From the NCBI GenBank assembly GCA_015680685.1, contig MNCI01009437.1:69258-133257 (forward strand): a stretch of 64,000 nucleotides of DNA, in the 5' to 3' direction. Shown in pieces: positions 47,591-59,800 of the stretch; position 1 is the first letter of the stretch, and each line of letters begins with the position of its first letter. Position numbers and translations under genes: made by a program. Origin of the DNA: Gnetum montanum (lineage: Eukaryota; Streptophyta; Gnetopsida; Gnetales; Gnetaceae). A model generated the notes under the pieces. It was not told the origin of the DNA and made no database searches. It was given only the letters and a program-made list of their open reading frames with translations.

Positions 47591-47949
47591 TGCAAAGGCT
47601 TAACAGATGAACATCTTTTGAGCCTGAATAAGAGTAGTAGCTAGAGGGTAGCAACTTTATGGTTGGGCCACAATAGTGCTGGGACTCTAGTGGCAGGTGC
47701 TGACCATGGAAGCTACTTCTAGGGCAATGGGAAATGGTAGCTATAGCTTCGAAAGGTTAGCAAGATGTCAGAAGACATCTCTAGAGGATTAGCAAGATGT
47801 CAGGGGCAATTGCATTGCATATATTCCAGAGAGTGTTTTCTTAACATCGTAAACAACATTCTAGAACTACAATGTCTCACCCCGTGCTGGCACAGGGCAC
47901 GCTTGCTTGCTTGTACGGTCATGGATGCACACTGAGGATGTTGTGCCGT
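47591..47949. other. Element G 3' region, no gene recognised
   Basis: Aligns with 55860-56160 of H (AGGATTAGCAAGATGTCA, CGTAAAC, CTACAATGTC words). Probably untranslated. Confidence 0.4.
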
Positions 47950-48370
47950 AAACCCAGTTTAAGGTCCTAGTAGACCATCAGATGTACTATTTTAAGGTCC
48001 TAGTAGACCACTGTACTAGTTTAAGGTCCCAGCAGACCATGGTGCTCTAGTTTAAGGTCCTAGCAAACCATTGTGCTAGTTTAAGGTCCTAGCAGACTGT
48101 TGTGCTAGTTTATCATCATAGAGAATAGTGGATGGGCTATTTTAAGGTTGTAGCAAACTGTCTGTGCTAGTTTAACATCATGGCAGATGTTCTGCGCTAG
48201 TTTATAGTCATGGCAGACTGTATGTGCCAGTTTATAGTCGTGGCAGACTATCTGTGCCAATTTATAGTCATCGCGGTCTATCAACAGGTTATGTTTTTAA
48301 GTCAAAGCTATTAGTTTAACGTCTTTGTGGACTGCTAATGGGTTATTTTTGTGAAGGTAAGTTCCTAGTT
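47950..48370 (-). repeat. Boundary array, element G (fused pre- and post-pol)
   Basis: About ten units with GTTTAAGGTCCTAGCAGACC or GTTTATAGTCATGGCAGACT. The left part resembles H's post-pol array, the right end (48290-48410) resembles H's pre-pol array at 60780-60900. Confidence 0.75.
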
Positions 48371-48512
48371 TAAAGTGGGATGAAATTCTCAGTTGGGCCC
48401 ACCTACTACGATGCGAATAGTGATGCTACACTATGGCAGGAGTGCTATGCTGTACGGAGCACCCCACATTAATTGGGACACATAAATGAAAAGTTCATCT
48501 TATTGTGTTGGC

Positions 48513-48520
48513 TATAAATA
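48513..48520 (+). promoter_or_regulatory. TATA box of G's antisense gene
   Basis: GGCTATAAATAGGGG, 135 bp before the exon-1 ATG. Downstream 100 bp (AAACTGATCATTTTCATCG, TGTAGAGCCCACAT) are conserved in H and B. Confidence 0.65.
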
Positions 48521-48654
48521 GGGGTTTATCCCTAATAAACTGATCATTTTCATCGTAAGAGTGTAGAGCCCACATCCAAAGTGTAGAGCAGTTGTGCCGA
48601 TAGAGGGTAAGGTGGTTTAGCATAGTGTTTAACAAATAATTTGTAATCGAGACA

Positions 48655-51600
48655 ATGGCACCTAAAGGGGAACATAAACATTGAGTGCTCTCTAAGGTAG
48701 ACAAGGTGAAAGACACCTTGGGATGTCTATCATAGGCACACGTTGTAGTAAGAGAGGAGACTCCATCGGCATGGTAAGTTGCTACGCTACCCTTGCTTTC
48801 TAGATTGTTGTCGGTGTTTCTTCTTTTTTGTTTTTTGTAATAAAATCCATGTCTTCTATCACTCTTTTTGTTGCCATTTTGGCTATTACACCACCACTAT
48901 TTCCAATTCGGCCGTGATAGGTGTACGAATGCTATGCTAAGATTGCATGCAGTATTTCCCTCACCACCATTGTGGTGACTACCTTGCTATAGAGGTTTAG
49001 GCAACATAACACATGAATAGCATAGCGTACAGTCCTCAAGGGGGTTTGGCCATGCATGATATTTGACAATGTAACACGTGTTTAATGTAGCATATCACTA
49101 ATTATTGTGTAGGGAAAAAGATTGGATAAAATGACTATAGCATATTAAATTTTTTTCTGATTTGAAATTCACATTTAATGATTTTTGCTATGCTAGGTAG
49201 GTGTGTTGTAGGACCTTTAGACCAATGCATCAGCAATATCGTGTTGCTACACTATTGATCTTTTGGTTTTATCAGTGAATCTACCATAGTTGTAAATCTA
49301 TTATGTTGTTGTGCTACGCTACATGTAAGGAAAGACTTTCACTACACTATTTGCTATCGGGGGCTTATGCTATGCCACATGCAAAGAAAGGGTCATGCTA
49401 TGCTATTTGAGAATGGATAAAGATGCTATGCTATGTGCTAACTCCACTCAAACATACTATTAACATTTACAATTGTGTTGTGTAGGGTGATGTTAAAAAC
49501 CATTCTGATTATCCTAGAAATCGTAGGAGTCCTATGTTGCCTAAGCAAATTGATGGCCAATGTTCCTCCACCCCATGCATGTGTGGAGTGATAAGCAGTT
49601 TGGTTCTAGGAAGGTGCACGGGACTTCCTACAGTTCCTTCTCTAGCATTTTAGTGTGATTTTCTAGACACACTTGTCTGTGGAGACAGCAGCCGCAATCA
49701 CAGAAAAACTATTTCCCGAGGCCAACTAGGGCATTTTGAGACTTTTGACTGATGGGGCAATTGAGAGTAACTAGGCAAAGGGGTTCGATCAACACCCAAA
49801 AAGCTTGAGGTGTCTAAATTGGATCTGGGAAATGCCTAAGTATAACTTCTATCACCCATACAACACATTGTTCATTACCCGTCATGTGGGCACTTGTTTC
49901 TAGAACCCATCAAGAACTATGTATTTTTCCAATGGGTGAGTTCTATGAGTGTATTTTGTCACGTTATGCAATGTATGCTACACTAGGAAAAAATGTTAAC
50001 AGTGTATGTGCTTCTTCCTTTTGTGTGTTACCAGGTCTTACATCAAAAAGAATGGGCTTCACGGTGATACCGATGCCTTGGCTTTGGCACAAATTGCCCT
50101 GCGGGAGTTTTCCACTACTGGGAATATCTACACTAGTGTGATAGGCCAATGCGAGGGTGAGTAGAAAACCAATCCAACCCAGTACTCCCAGTTTTACTAG
50201 AAGTGTAAGGAGTTCAGTTGGTTGGATATGGATTGGGCATCCCTTAGGCCGATCACCATTGAAGATGTATTAGTGGATCTCCCACCATTTCCATTGTCAT
50301 TTAAACCTAGTGCACTAGACCATGGATTTTGTGCTTGCATGTTTGAGTATTATCTCTTATTTTTGTTTTTTCCTTTTGTGTTATCTTGTTTAATTTTTGT
50401 TTTTTTTTTTTGCAAACTGCTACAATGCCGAAGAAATCCCAGGAGGTTACCGTGATCACCTCCGGGCATAATGAGGCCAACATCTGCTTCAAGTATGGGG
50501 AGGTGGAAGAGACCCAATGTTGGCTCTCGAACTTACTCGTCAAAAAACCTTTGGGATGTTGGGCTCATGGAGTTGTTCTTGGCCATCAACCCAAGCGTCC
50601 CTGCTACCAAGATGCTTGCCCTAGCCAACTCCTTTTCTGAAAGAGCAGACCGCTTCCACACATGCATCCACAGTGTGCTAGTGGTGCTTGATATTAATGA
50701 CCAACTATTTGTAGATCTCTTTGGTGTCCCTACTGATGGTCTCCCTGTAGGGGAAAAGACCAAAAGGGAGGCAAACCATTAGGGGAACATTGAGGAGTGG
50801 CTAGGGGTGACAAAGGACTGAAAGGGGATCCACATTGAAAAGGCCATGCTAACAGCAGCCAAAATGGTTTACCCCATCTTCCATGCTAGTGCTTTCCCTA
50901 AGCTACTTTCCCAAGGAAAAATCATTGGGATCGAGCAAAATTGGATAATGAGAGAAGTCATGGAAGAGGAGGTCCATTAGAATTGGACCAAGAATCTTTC
51001 CAAAGGTTTGTAGGCTGGATTGGTCAAGCTTCATAAGAAGCCTGGATCCCATTTCAATGTGCCTCATGCCTTCTTTGTAGTCTACCTACGGTGCTTCACA
51101 GAATTCTTGGTGGTCCGTGAGAATGGAGTCTAGGTGATACAAAATAGTAACCAGATTTCCAAACCATGGATTTGCCAATTCTTCCACATCACCCGATCCC
51201 AGGATCCCCTAGAAGCTATTGGGGAAGCTATTAGGTGGCATGCAACTTCCGTGGCTAGGACAAACTAGGAGAGGTGCCCCCTGCTACCATGGGTAGCGTG
51301 TCAAAGGGGAAACACCTCATTGCTGAGATAGTGGCTAGTAAGTTGCAGTGCAAAAGTTCTTGCCCAAATGAGGAGCCTCCCTGTACGGATGAACAAGGGG
51401 GGCAGAAATTGTAGTTCAAGCTCTACAGAATGTAGCCTCCCATTCTTAAATGCTTTCTCTTTTTATTTGCTATCATTGTTTGGTTAATGCTCACTATGCT
51501 GTTCTACGCTAGGTAGCATAGCATAGCGTAGCATTTCTTTTAAGTTAGCATTCTTTCGCCTAATGTGACTCTGCTTTACTAGCAAAGAAAGAAGAAGAAG

Positions 51601-52900
51601 GAGAAGGTGAGGAAGAGGTGACAGCCCTTGAAATAGGGGTGGCTAATAATAATGTAGGGGCCCTAGTCACAGAGTATAGGGCCCTGATCAAGGAAGAAGG
51701 AGCTCCTGTAGCAAAGGCAAGGGTTCCCACCAATGAGGAGAATGCTCCTGCTAACAAGAAGGATGTTTCTACTGATGATGAGGACACTCCTGCTGATGAA
51801 GAAAATGCTAGTGCCATAATAAGAAGGGCCCCAGTGAATAAAGAAGAGGCCCTTGTCAACCAAAAAGAGGCTTCTACCAATGATCCCTTCATTAAATGTA
51901 GTTCAGCGCCAAAGGAGTAAATGAACATGAAGGATGTTGCCATGCTGCTGAGTCAGCTAGAAGGAGGGGAGCTACAACTTGATGCTGGTGAGTTTGACCA
52001 CATGTTTGACATTATGTCATTGGGTGACCCCCCTGCCCCAGCTATCACCCCTGAGGGTTTTCTAGGTAGGAACTTTATACTATCATTTGCATTGCTTGTC
52101 AGCTTTATTATAGTCCTCTCAATCATAACTAACACATCTTCTTATGTAGTAGAAACCACCGTTGACACTGCAAGGCTTTCTTCAAACCCACCTATGACCA
52201 TGGGTTGAGATCCTTGATAAGTTTTCCTTCATGAAGGGGATGATCGACAACATGATCAACCATCTAAGGAATATCGATCCGAAAGTGGCTGAGTGAAGTA
52301 GCTATGCTAGATGTTTTGAATTGCTAAAATTTGCTATGCTAACTTGCTAAAATTTGCTATGCTAACTTGCTAAACTTTGCTACACTAACTTGCTAAACTT
52401 TGCTATGCCAACTTGCTAAACTTTGCTAAGCCAACTTGCTAAACTTTGCTACGCCAACTTGCTAAACTTTGCTACGCTAACTTGCTAAACTTTGTTATGC
52501 CACTATGATTGATGCCCTTTTTTTATGCATTTGATAGCCTCTCACCTCAAGTGGGACCCCAAGAAAGAAGTTAAGTTCAACATCATGCCTACATTCCCAC
52601 TGAAAGTGATCAAAGTACCTCGTCGCATATACAACAAGGTTAGCGAATGTGCACTGTACTTGGCATGCTCCCTATGGGAGTGTAGGCATGTCAATGAAGA
52701 CCTGTGGAAAGAGGTCCAGAGACTTGAGAAGGAGAAGGAAAATTTAACCACCGAGGTGGGAGACCTCTGCTCCAAGAATGAGTTTCTTTTGGCCCAAGAT
52801 AACAATGATGGCAGTTAGTGCACGACCATCATTGATTATGCGAGATATTGGATGGATGTGCGGTGCAACAACAAGGTCACATGGGAAATAATAGAACAGC
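48655..52900 (+). pseudogene. Antisense accessory gene of element G (NIF-like, multi-exon)
   Basis: Exon 1 48655-48773 (119 nt; donor GGTAAGTT). Exon 2 49486-49935 (450 nt; acceptor TTGTGTAG, donor GGTGAGTT): LKTILIILEIVGVL, FLQFLL, then YNFYHPYNTLFI and CF-NPSRT in the frame of exon 1. Exon 3 from 50035 (acceptor TTACCAG) to about 50309. Exon 4 from about 50424 (VTVITSGHNEAN; NPSVPATKMLALANSF, LDINDQLFVDLFGVP), with a frameshift near 50520. Acidic exon 51580-52060 (LQLDAGEFDHMFDIMSLGDP, donor GTAGGAAC). Exon 6 about 52149-52290 (LDKFSFMKGMIDNMINHL). Exon 7 from 52531 (HLKWDPKKEVKF, coiled coil LWKEVQRLEKEKENL). LTR H interrupts exon 7. Stops in exons 2-5. The exon 2 fold is NIF-like without catalytic Asp. 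Function not known. Confidence 0.72.
52318..52500 (+). repeat. 23 bp tandem repeat in an intron of G's antisense gene
   Basis: Eight or nine copies of AACTTGCTAAACTTTGCTA followed by YGCC or CACT, between exons 6 and 7. Confidence 0.85.
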
Positions 52901-53597
52901 TATAGCGACCAAAAACATCAACTAATAGAAACACCGAGAGGTTGTTGGTTAGACAGTCTTAACCCTAGATCCATGCGAGCGCCATGCTAGATAAAATGGA
53001 AACGGGATGCCCTGAATGGTCTGGTCAATCAGACAAGGACTTAGTCAGTATCACTAAAACTTTGTGCAAACGTGTAATTTAAAAACAGTGTTTATAGCAT
53101 AAAATAATTATTATTATATGCAAGGAAACAAAAATGATGTAAAATGCAATGATAAGTAGGAGAATAAAGTAAACTAAAGTTAAGAAATGCACCACCTCAA
53201 GACTACAGCTTTACTTTGTCAAGGTGGATACAATTGGTTGCGTGACACTGGGAAGCACAAAGATCCCAAAAGTAACCAAGACATTCAAAGTAAGCCAAAT
53301 GTACGCTTGAATATAGATTCAAGAGCTAATGATGCAAAATGCTACAAAGGTAATAGAAAATAGCTAACTGAATGCCAAATAGTAATGCCAACTATTTGAA
53401 TTTTGTCAACTCACAAATGTTAACAATGCTCAAGATTGCCAACCCTTCTAATTCTCAAATTGTCAACCATGCAAAAAGTTTGCCAACCCTGCTCAAATTT
53501 GCCAACCCATTCAAATGCCCTTTGAATTGCCAATTTTCCAACTTACTAACATATTTTCTAATTAATTTTCCAAACCTTGAAGTGTTGCTCATTGGGG

Positions 53598-53605
53598 TAT
53601 TTATA
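53598..53605 (-). promoter_or_regulatory. TATA box of LTR H
   Basis: CCTATAAATACCCC on the minus strand, as in LTRs A, B, F and G. Confidence 0.6.
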
Positions 53606-54043
53606 GGGCTAGGAGCACGCAAGAGATGCAGTTTGGACAACACATGTCCTAGACCCACAAGGCGTTGACATGTCCATACTACATAAACATGCAAAGCTAA
53701 TTGACAAGCCTACCACATTCAAATTATGCTATAAAAATTGGAGATGCTGGGATTAGATGTGCCAACAATGCAGACAAGGAGTGAAGGGCACTGATGTAGT
53801 GTAGCTACCTACTACATTGTGCTATGCTGCGAAGCGTAGCCTATTAGCATAGCATAGCTTCTTGCTACGCTGTGCTATGCTATGTAGCATATCATAGCAT
53901 AGCATAGCTGCTTGCTGCACTATGCTACACTATGTAGTGTAGCATATCGTAGCCACCAGTTCAAAGAAGAAATTTTCGTTGGAGTTAATTACAGGTGCTT
54001 AAAGCCTTTGAAGTGTATTAGCTAGTTTTGCATGTTTGCTACA

Positions 54044-54071
54044 CTATGCTACGCTACGTAGCGTAGCATAG
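54044..54071. repeat. Perfect 28 bp palindrome in U3 of LTR H
   Basis: Left half CTATGCTACGCTAC is followed without spacer by its exact reverse complement. The neighbouring clusters are imperfect versions 100-200 bp apart. Confidence 0.9.
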
Positions 54072-54821
54072 AATAGCATTTGGCCTTAACTATGATTTGT
54101 ACTTAAGTTGTAAACTTTTGTCTAATGATCATGCTGATAATCTGCAACCTTTTTTATTTACGATGTAAAGCCTTTGAACTTGCTGATCCTACATTTTTAG
54201 ATGCCTTTTATCATTCTTGCATCATCACTATGCTATGTTACATTGTGTAGCGTAGCATAGCATAGCAGCCAACATAGCCTACTTTTTGCTTAATCTGCTA
54301 CTTTTCTAGTAAGAGGAGATTTGCTAAAGGACTTGAAGTTGAACAAGGCAATTTTTTTTGAAGGTAGGATTCTTGTTGAGTGCAGTTGAAATCACTAGGT
54401 AAGCTGGGACTTTCTATTTTACCTTTGCTACACTATGCTACGTTGCGTAGCATAGCATGGCATAGCACTTTATCTTGCAATAGTTTAATCACCTGAGCAA
54501 CTATCTTCTGAGGCCTACTACGCTACATAGCGTAGCGTAGCATAGCAAACGTCTTAACTAGAAAACTTTTCAAACTATTTGATGCATCCTAAGCACCATC
54601 GACAACCCCATGGATGGTTTGTGAGTAGACTGTCAGCCAGATGAATGGTCCAGATGGGTAGGCTGGAGAGTCTATCAAGCCTATCAATACTAGGAGTAGA
54701 AATTTTTCCAAACTGGACAATCTAAACTTAGAGCATCCATCTCCTGCAAAACTGCCATGACGCTGCCTAAATTCCAAGGACCTGGTGAAGCAAGAATGGC
54801 ATGCAAATTTAGAGTGTTTCA

Positions 54822-54878
54822 TTGGCCCCTCTTTGTCGACATCTAGAGGATGGACCCAAGAGACGTCGACAAAGAATA
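54822..54878 (-). other. Inverted repeat and polypurine tract before LTR H
   Basis: Minus strand ACAAAGAGGGGCCAA abuts the LTR. Arms TCTTTGTCGACATCT and AGACGTCGACAAAGA differ at one pair only, with a loop of about 16 bases. Confidence 0.8.
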
Positions 54879-54947
54879 CAAAACACCACGAAAGACAAAA
54901 CGTTAACATCACTCTTCAGTGATCACCAAGATATAGCTTAGCTATGC

Positions 54948-55860
54948 TTGAGATTGTTACATTGGCTATGTCAGGAAAAGGGAAGGGAAAAGCAAGGGGG
55001 AAGGAAGTTCAGGAAAATGGTAAAGATCAAACTTAGTAGAATCCCTTGTCGGAGTGCTTGTGAGGGAGTTGTTTACATGGTCATCTTTGTTTTTGCTGAC
55101 CTTTTACCTCTCATCGGAATGCTTAGAGAGGGTGATTGCAAAATAGTTTATGTGCCATTTGTTTTAAGCACGTTGTTTTTTTTTGTGTGAGCTTCACTCT
55201 TTTACGCTTTTCTTTTATTGTTTTTCCTTTTACATTTGCAAAAAAACTTATCATAGGATAGGTGTTTCTTTCTTTGGATGAGTTGTGTCACATCCACATG
55301 GGACTTTAACCTACCTATAGATGCTTCCCATGTGGCGAGTTGTGTTACGCACATCATGGACTTTGTGGTTGAGAATATGGAAAGGCTTGACAGGTGTCAG
55401 GAAAAGCTTATAAAAGAGGGGAGAGAGTGGATTACGAGTGTAAGAAATGAGATAAGGTAGGTAAAGGGGAAGGATAGGATGTGCACTTCAAAGTAGCTAA
55501 GCTAGTCGAGACTAACACAATGGAAGGATGTAGTGTCCTGGCACCATGGCGAAACGTACTTTTGATCGATGCCGCTCTAGTACGCACCATACAAACACAC
55601 TAGAAAGAAAACCAGGAGAAAAAACCATGATGTAAAATGAAGGCAAAGATCTTGCTTGTTGTGGACACTACTGGAGCTTTGGACATTGTTGCTAAGGCAT
55701 GTGACGTCCGAACTAGGAAGGCCAGCAATGGTCTTGGTAGCATCATTTTGGAGGAACTAGCACCGAGGAGGCTAGGAGTTACTGTGAATGCAAATGCTCA
55801 AGAATCCCTACCCAAGGTAAGCATTGTCAGTTCAGCTATGAGATTGTCTACCCAATAGCT
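54948..55860 (+). pseudogene. Second antisense gene of element H
   Basis: Blocks: MSGKGKGKARGKEVQENG from an ATG at about 54969, a degraded exon aligned with G (LFLLTFYLSSECLERVIA), T-rich intron 55165-55270, exon MSCVTSTWDFNLPIDASHVA and MDFVVENMERLDRCQEKL (55278-55455) with a following GTAGGTAAAG, and exon MKAKILLVVDTTGALDIVAK (55637) to LEELAPRRLGVTV and a donor GGTAAGCA (55817). The best preserved of the three copies. Charged, helical, no family recognised. Intron signals argue for a real antisense transcript. Confidence 0.5.
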
Positions 55861-56164
55861 AAACGTCTTCTAGGCTTGGACGCTAGAGTGGGCCACAATA
55901 CTTCTGGAACTCTAGCAATAGGTGTTGAATGGGGAAGCTACTACCAAGGTGATGAGCCATGGCAGCAGTAGGTCCAAAGGGTCAGCAGGATGTCATACGA
56001 CATCTCCAGAGGATCAGCAAGATGCCAAGAGTAGTGGTGTTACATATGTTCCTGAGGGTGTTTTCTTGGCATCGTGAACTACATTTTGAAACTGCAACGT
56101 CCCAGCCCGTGTTGGCACTATGCATGCTTGTTTGCTTGATGAGTCATGATGCATGCTGGGGATG

Positions 56165-56790
56165 TGCCACGAACCTAATTTAAGGTCCTAGTAGACCATG
56201 ATGTGGTGGTTTAAGGTCTCAAAAAACCATGGTACACTAGTTTAAGGTCCTAGTAGACCACTATCCTAGTTTAGAGTCCTAACAAACTGCTATGCTAGTT
56301 TATCATCGTAGGGGATGGTTATTGTAGTGGTTTAAGATCCCAGTAGACCATGCTTTGCTAGTTTTATGTCATGGTGGATGGTTTGTGCTAGTTTATAGTC
56401 ATAGCAGATTTTCTGTGTGCTAGTTTAAGGTCCTAGCACAGTGTCTATGCCATTTTAACATCATGGCGGACTGTCTGTGCCAGTTTATAGTCATAGCGGA
56501 CTACTTTGCCAGTTTTTTACCATAGTGGACAAGCTTTGCCAGTTTTACATTGTAGCAAATGTGTTTTGCCAATTTTACATCATAGAGGACGTGCTTTGCT
56601 AGTTTTATGTCATAGCAGATGTGTGCTTACCTTTGCAAGTTTTATGTCGTAGTGGACATTCTTTTACAGTTTTACTTCATAGCGAATGTGCTTTGCCAGT
56701 TTTACATCTTAGCAGATGTGTACTTACCTTTGCTAGTTTTACGTCATAGCAAACATTGGTGAAGCCTTGCCAGTTTTACATTGTAGTAGA
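56165..56790 (-). repeat. Boundary array after pol, element H
   Basis: About eighteen units of 25-40 bp; variants GTTTAAGGTCCTAGTAGACC, GTTTATAGTCATAGCGGACT and GCCAGTTTTACATCATAG. Confidence 0.8.
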
Positions 56791-56813
56791 TGTTTCCTTA
56801 TCTGCTTCATGCA

Positions 56814-59800
56814 TTAGATGTAGTATGACTTGAGATACGAGTGATTCACTAGATTTGCAAACTCATTGTCGTCCATGGTTACCAACTTGAAGGCCCCATT
56901 CCCAAAGGCTTTTGTGACCATGAATGAACCTTCGTAGTTTGCTGAGAATTTGTTCATATGCTTACAGATAGCCTTGAGAATGAGGTCTCCCTTCTATATT
57001 GGTCATTGATGAGGATTTGCATGATGTTTCTAGCACTGCTTGCTTTGATAATTCTCTATGCGACTTAGTCTCTGTGCACACTCCTTCTCTATTGAGTTGA
57101 GGTTGATGATCCTTGATTCATTGTTCTGGGCTTTACTCACAACATTCAATAGGATCATCCATAGTGATGGCACCTACAATGCAAGAGGTAACACCACTTT
57201 AGATGCATAAACAAGACTATAAGGTGTCTTACCTATCGTAGTCCTACACGTCGTCCTATAAGTCCACATCACATAGATGATTTGCTCATGCCATCGCCTC
57301 TTGTCATTGTTAAGCATTTTCTTCAGCAAGTTGATTATGGACTTGTTTGTAGCCTCTACTTGTCCATTCAGCTATGGGTAGTATGGCAAGGAGAACAATT
57401 GTCTGATGTCAAGATTGCTGCAAAAGGTTCAGGTTTTCGCACTACTAAACTATGGTCCGTTGTCGATCACAATAGTTATGGGAAGCCCAAACCTTATCAT
57501 GATGTTGTCCAAGATAGTGGCAAATCTACTGAGATGAAGTCTTCCTCAGGGGGATAGCCTCCACCCACTTGGTAAAATACCCAATGGTGGTGATGATGAA
57601 GCTATGCCTTGCGGAAGACTTAGGCATGATAGGTCCTATGATGTCTAGTCCCCATCGCTAAAAAAGCCATGTGATCTACATTGGATGTAATTCTGTAGGC
57701 GAAAAGTGTAAAAGATTTTCATATCTTTGGCACGTATCACACGTCTTGAATTTGACTAGGCAATCGCACTCCATGTGAGGCTAGTAGTACCCTAGATGTC
57801 TAATTTTTGTAGCCATAGCCCTAGGTGCTATGTGTCCACCACATAGTCCTTTGTGTACTTCATTAATAACCTTCTGTGCTTGCTCCTCATTTACACATGC
57901 CAGCAATATCCCATCATCGAAGTGTTTCCACAAGGTGTTGTCTCCCATAAGTACATATTGTTGTGCACGCTTATGGCTCGCATCTCTCTGGGCAGATGTC
58001 AATCCACTTGGGGGCTCACCATGTTGTAGGTAGGCTTTAATGTTGACGTACCACTCCTGGGTATCCACATAGCTAATAGAGGCTACGTGTACCACTTGAG
58101 TGATAGGCTCTGTACACTCAGTAATCAAGGTTGGCAAACTTGTGAACAAGTGCAATGACACATTTAACGCTAGGGTGGCCAAAGCATCTGCTACAATGTT
58201 TTCATTGCGTGGCATGTGTTGCATATCCGTTGTTGCAAACTATTTCAGTAGGTGTTTTGCTAAATCATAGTAGGGTTGTAGGTGTATAGCCTTATAGGTG
58301 TAGACCTCGGTGATTTGATTCACAACTAGTTGTGAATCTCCACGAATTTCCAGGTGTTGTATGCTTAATTCTTGGGCTGCTAAGAGGTCCCTAAGTAACC
58401 CCTCGTACTCTACCACATTTTTTGTACAAGGGAACATAAAATGATAAACAAAAGGTTGCATTTCCCTAGAGGGGAATGTAATGAAACAATTGCACTACCC
58501 CCTTGCATGGTCGAGGCGCCATCAAAATGCAAGATGGCTTCAAGATGCGATGGGATGACATTGATAGTGCTAACATGCTCATCTAGAAATTCAAAATCTA
58601 TGATTTCCTAGTCATTGATGGGTGAGGTTATAAGTTACGTTGCTATAGCTTGACCTTTCGTTAACGATTGGCTCACATAATGCAAATCAAATTCTACTAT
58701 TATTGTTTTCCACTGGGCTATCCTATTGCTTTCATACAGGTTGTTTGTGATAGCCCAAAGTATGTTTCTCTTGCAAATAATGTTAATCTTGCTATGAAAT
58801 AGGTAGTGTCTCCACTTTTTCAATGCAAATACTAAGGCAAGGAAGTTTCTCTACACCTCATTGTATTTTGCTTCATACGCTATTATTGCATGACTTAAGT
58901 AGTACATTAGGATCTCAAAACTGTCATTCCATTTCTAACATAATAGTGCCACGATAGATGTGTCCGAGATGGCAAGGTAGATGAAGAAAGGCTTATCCCT
59001 CTATGGTGGGTAAACAGTTGGGAGGTGCAAAAGGTCTTTCTTCAAATCATCAAAGGCTTGTTAGCACTATGTTATCCATTGGAAGTTAATCCCTTTCTTC
59101 AATAGATATTTCATGAGGTGTAACTTGTCAGTCAACTTTGTTATAAACCTTCTGATAAACTGTCCTCTACCTTGTAACCCACGCAATTCCTTATAATTTG
59201 TAGGTGGTCCCAGGTTAACAATGGCCTTGAATTTTTCAAGGTCTACTCGTATTCCAGCCTCTGATACTACAAACCCTAACATGTGTCTGGTTCTCACCCC
59301 AAAGACACACTTTTTTAGGTTAAGGCATAAATTGTACATCTGGAAACTCTTGAGGACTACACTTAGATCATTGGGATGACCAAAGGCTTCTTTAGATTTC
59401 ACCGCTATGTCATCCACATAGTCATTCAGCATTTTTAAGATGTAATCGCTAAAGATGTAATTCATGGCTCACTAGTAGGTTTCTCTGGCATTCTTAAGCC
59501 CAAAGGGCATCATAGTGTAACAAAAAGTACCCCATGGGGTCATGAAGGTTGTTGTTAACTGATGCTCTAGGTTGATGTGAATTTGGTTGTAGCAAGAGAA
59601 ACCATCCATAAAGGATAACAGAGCATGACTGGCCGTAGTGTCAATGAGTTGATCAATACTCAGAAGTGGAAAATCGTCTTTGATCATTACCTTGTTCAGA
59701 TCCCAAAAGTCTCTACAGATTCGTATCCCTCCCATTTTCTTGGAAACTACAACAATGTTAGACACCCATTCTAAGTAATCAACCACCTAGATGAAACCAG

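Larger units (their letters stand above)
44801..52900 (-). mobile_element. Element G: 3' LTR and 3' half, pol deleted
   Basis: Minus-strand element: 3' LTR (44801-46589), hairpin and polypurine tract, second antisense gene, one boundary array, then directly the antisense accessory gene promoter. In H about 4 kb holding pol separates these. G therefore lost pol, apparently by joining its two boundary arrays. Element H interrupts it at 52901. Confidence 0.75.
52901..54821 (-). mobile_element. 3' LTR of element H (1921 bp)
   Basis: Minus strand TGAAACACTC (54821) to GGTCGCTATA (52901; family end CGCTACA). TATA box 53605-53598. Palindromes at about 53815, 53870, 53925, 54044, 54235, 54430 and 54520. 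Confidence 0.85.
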
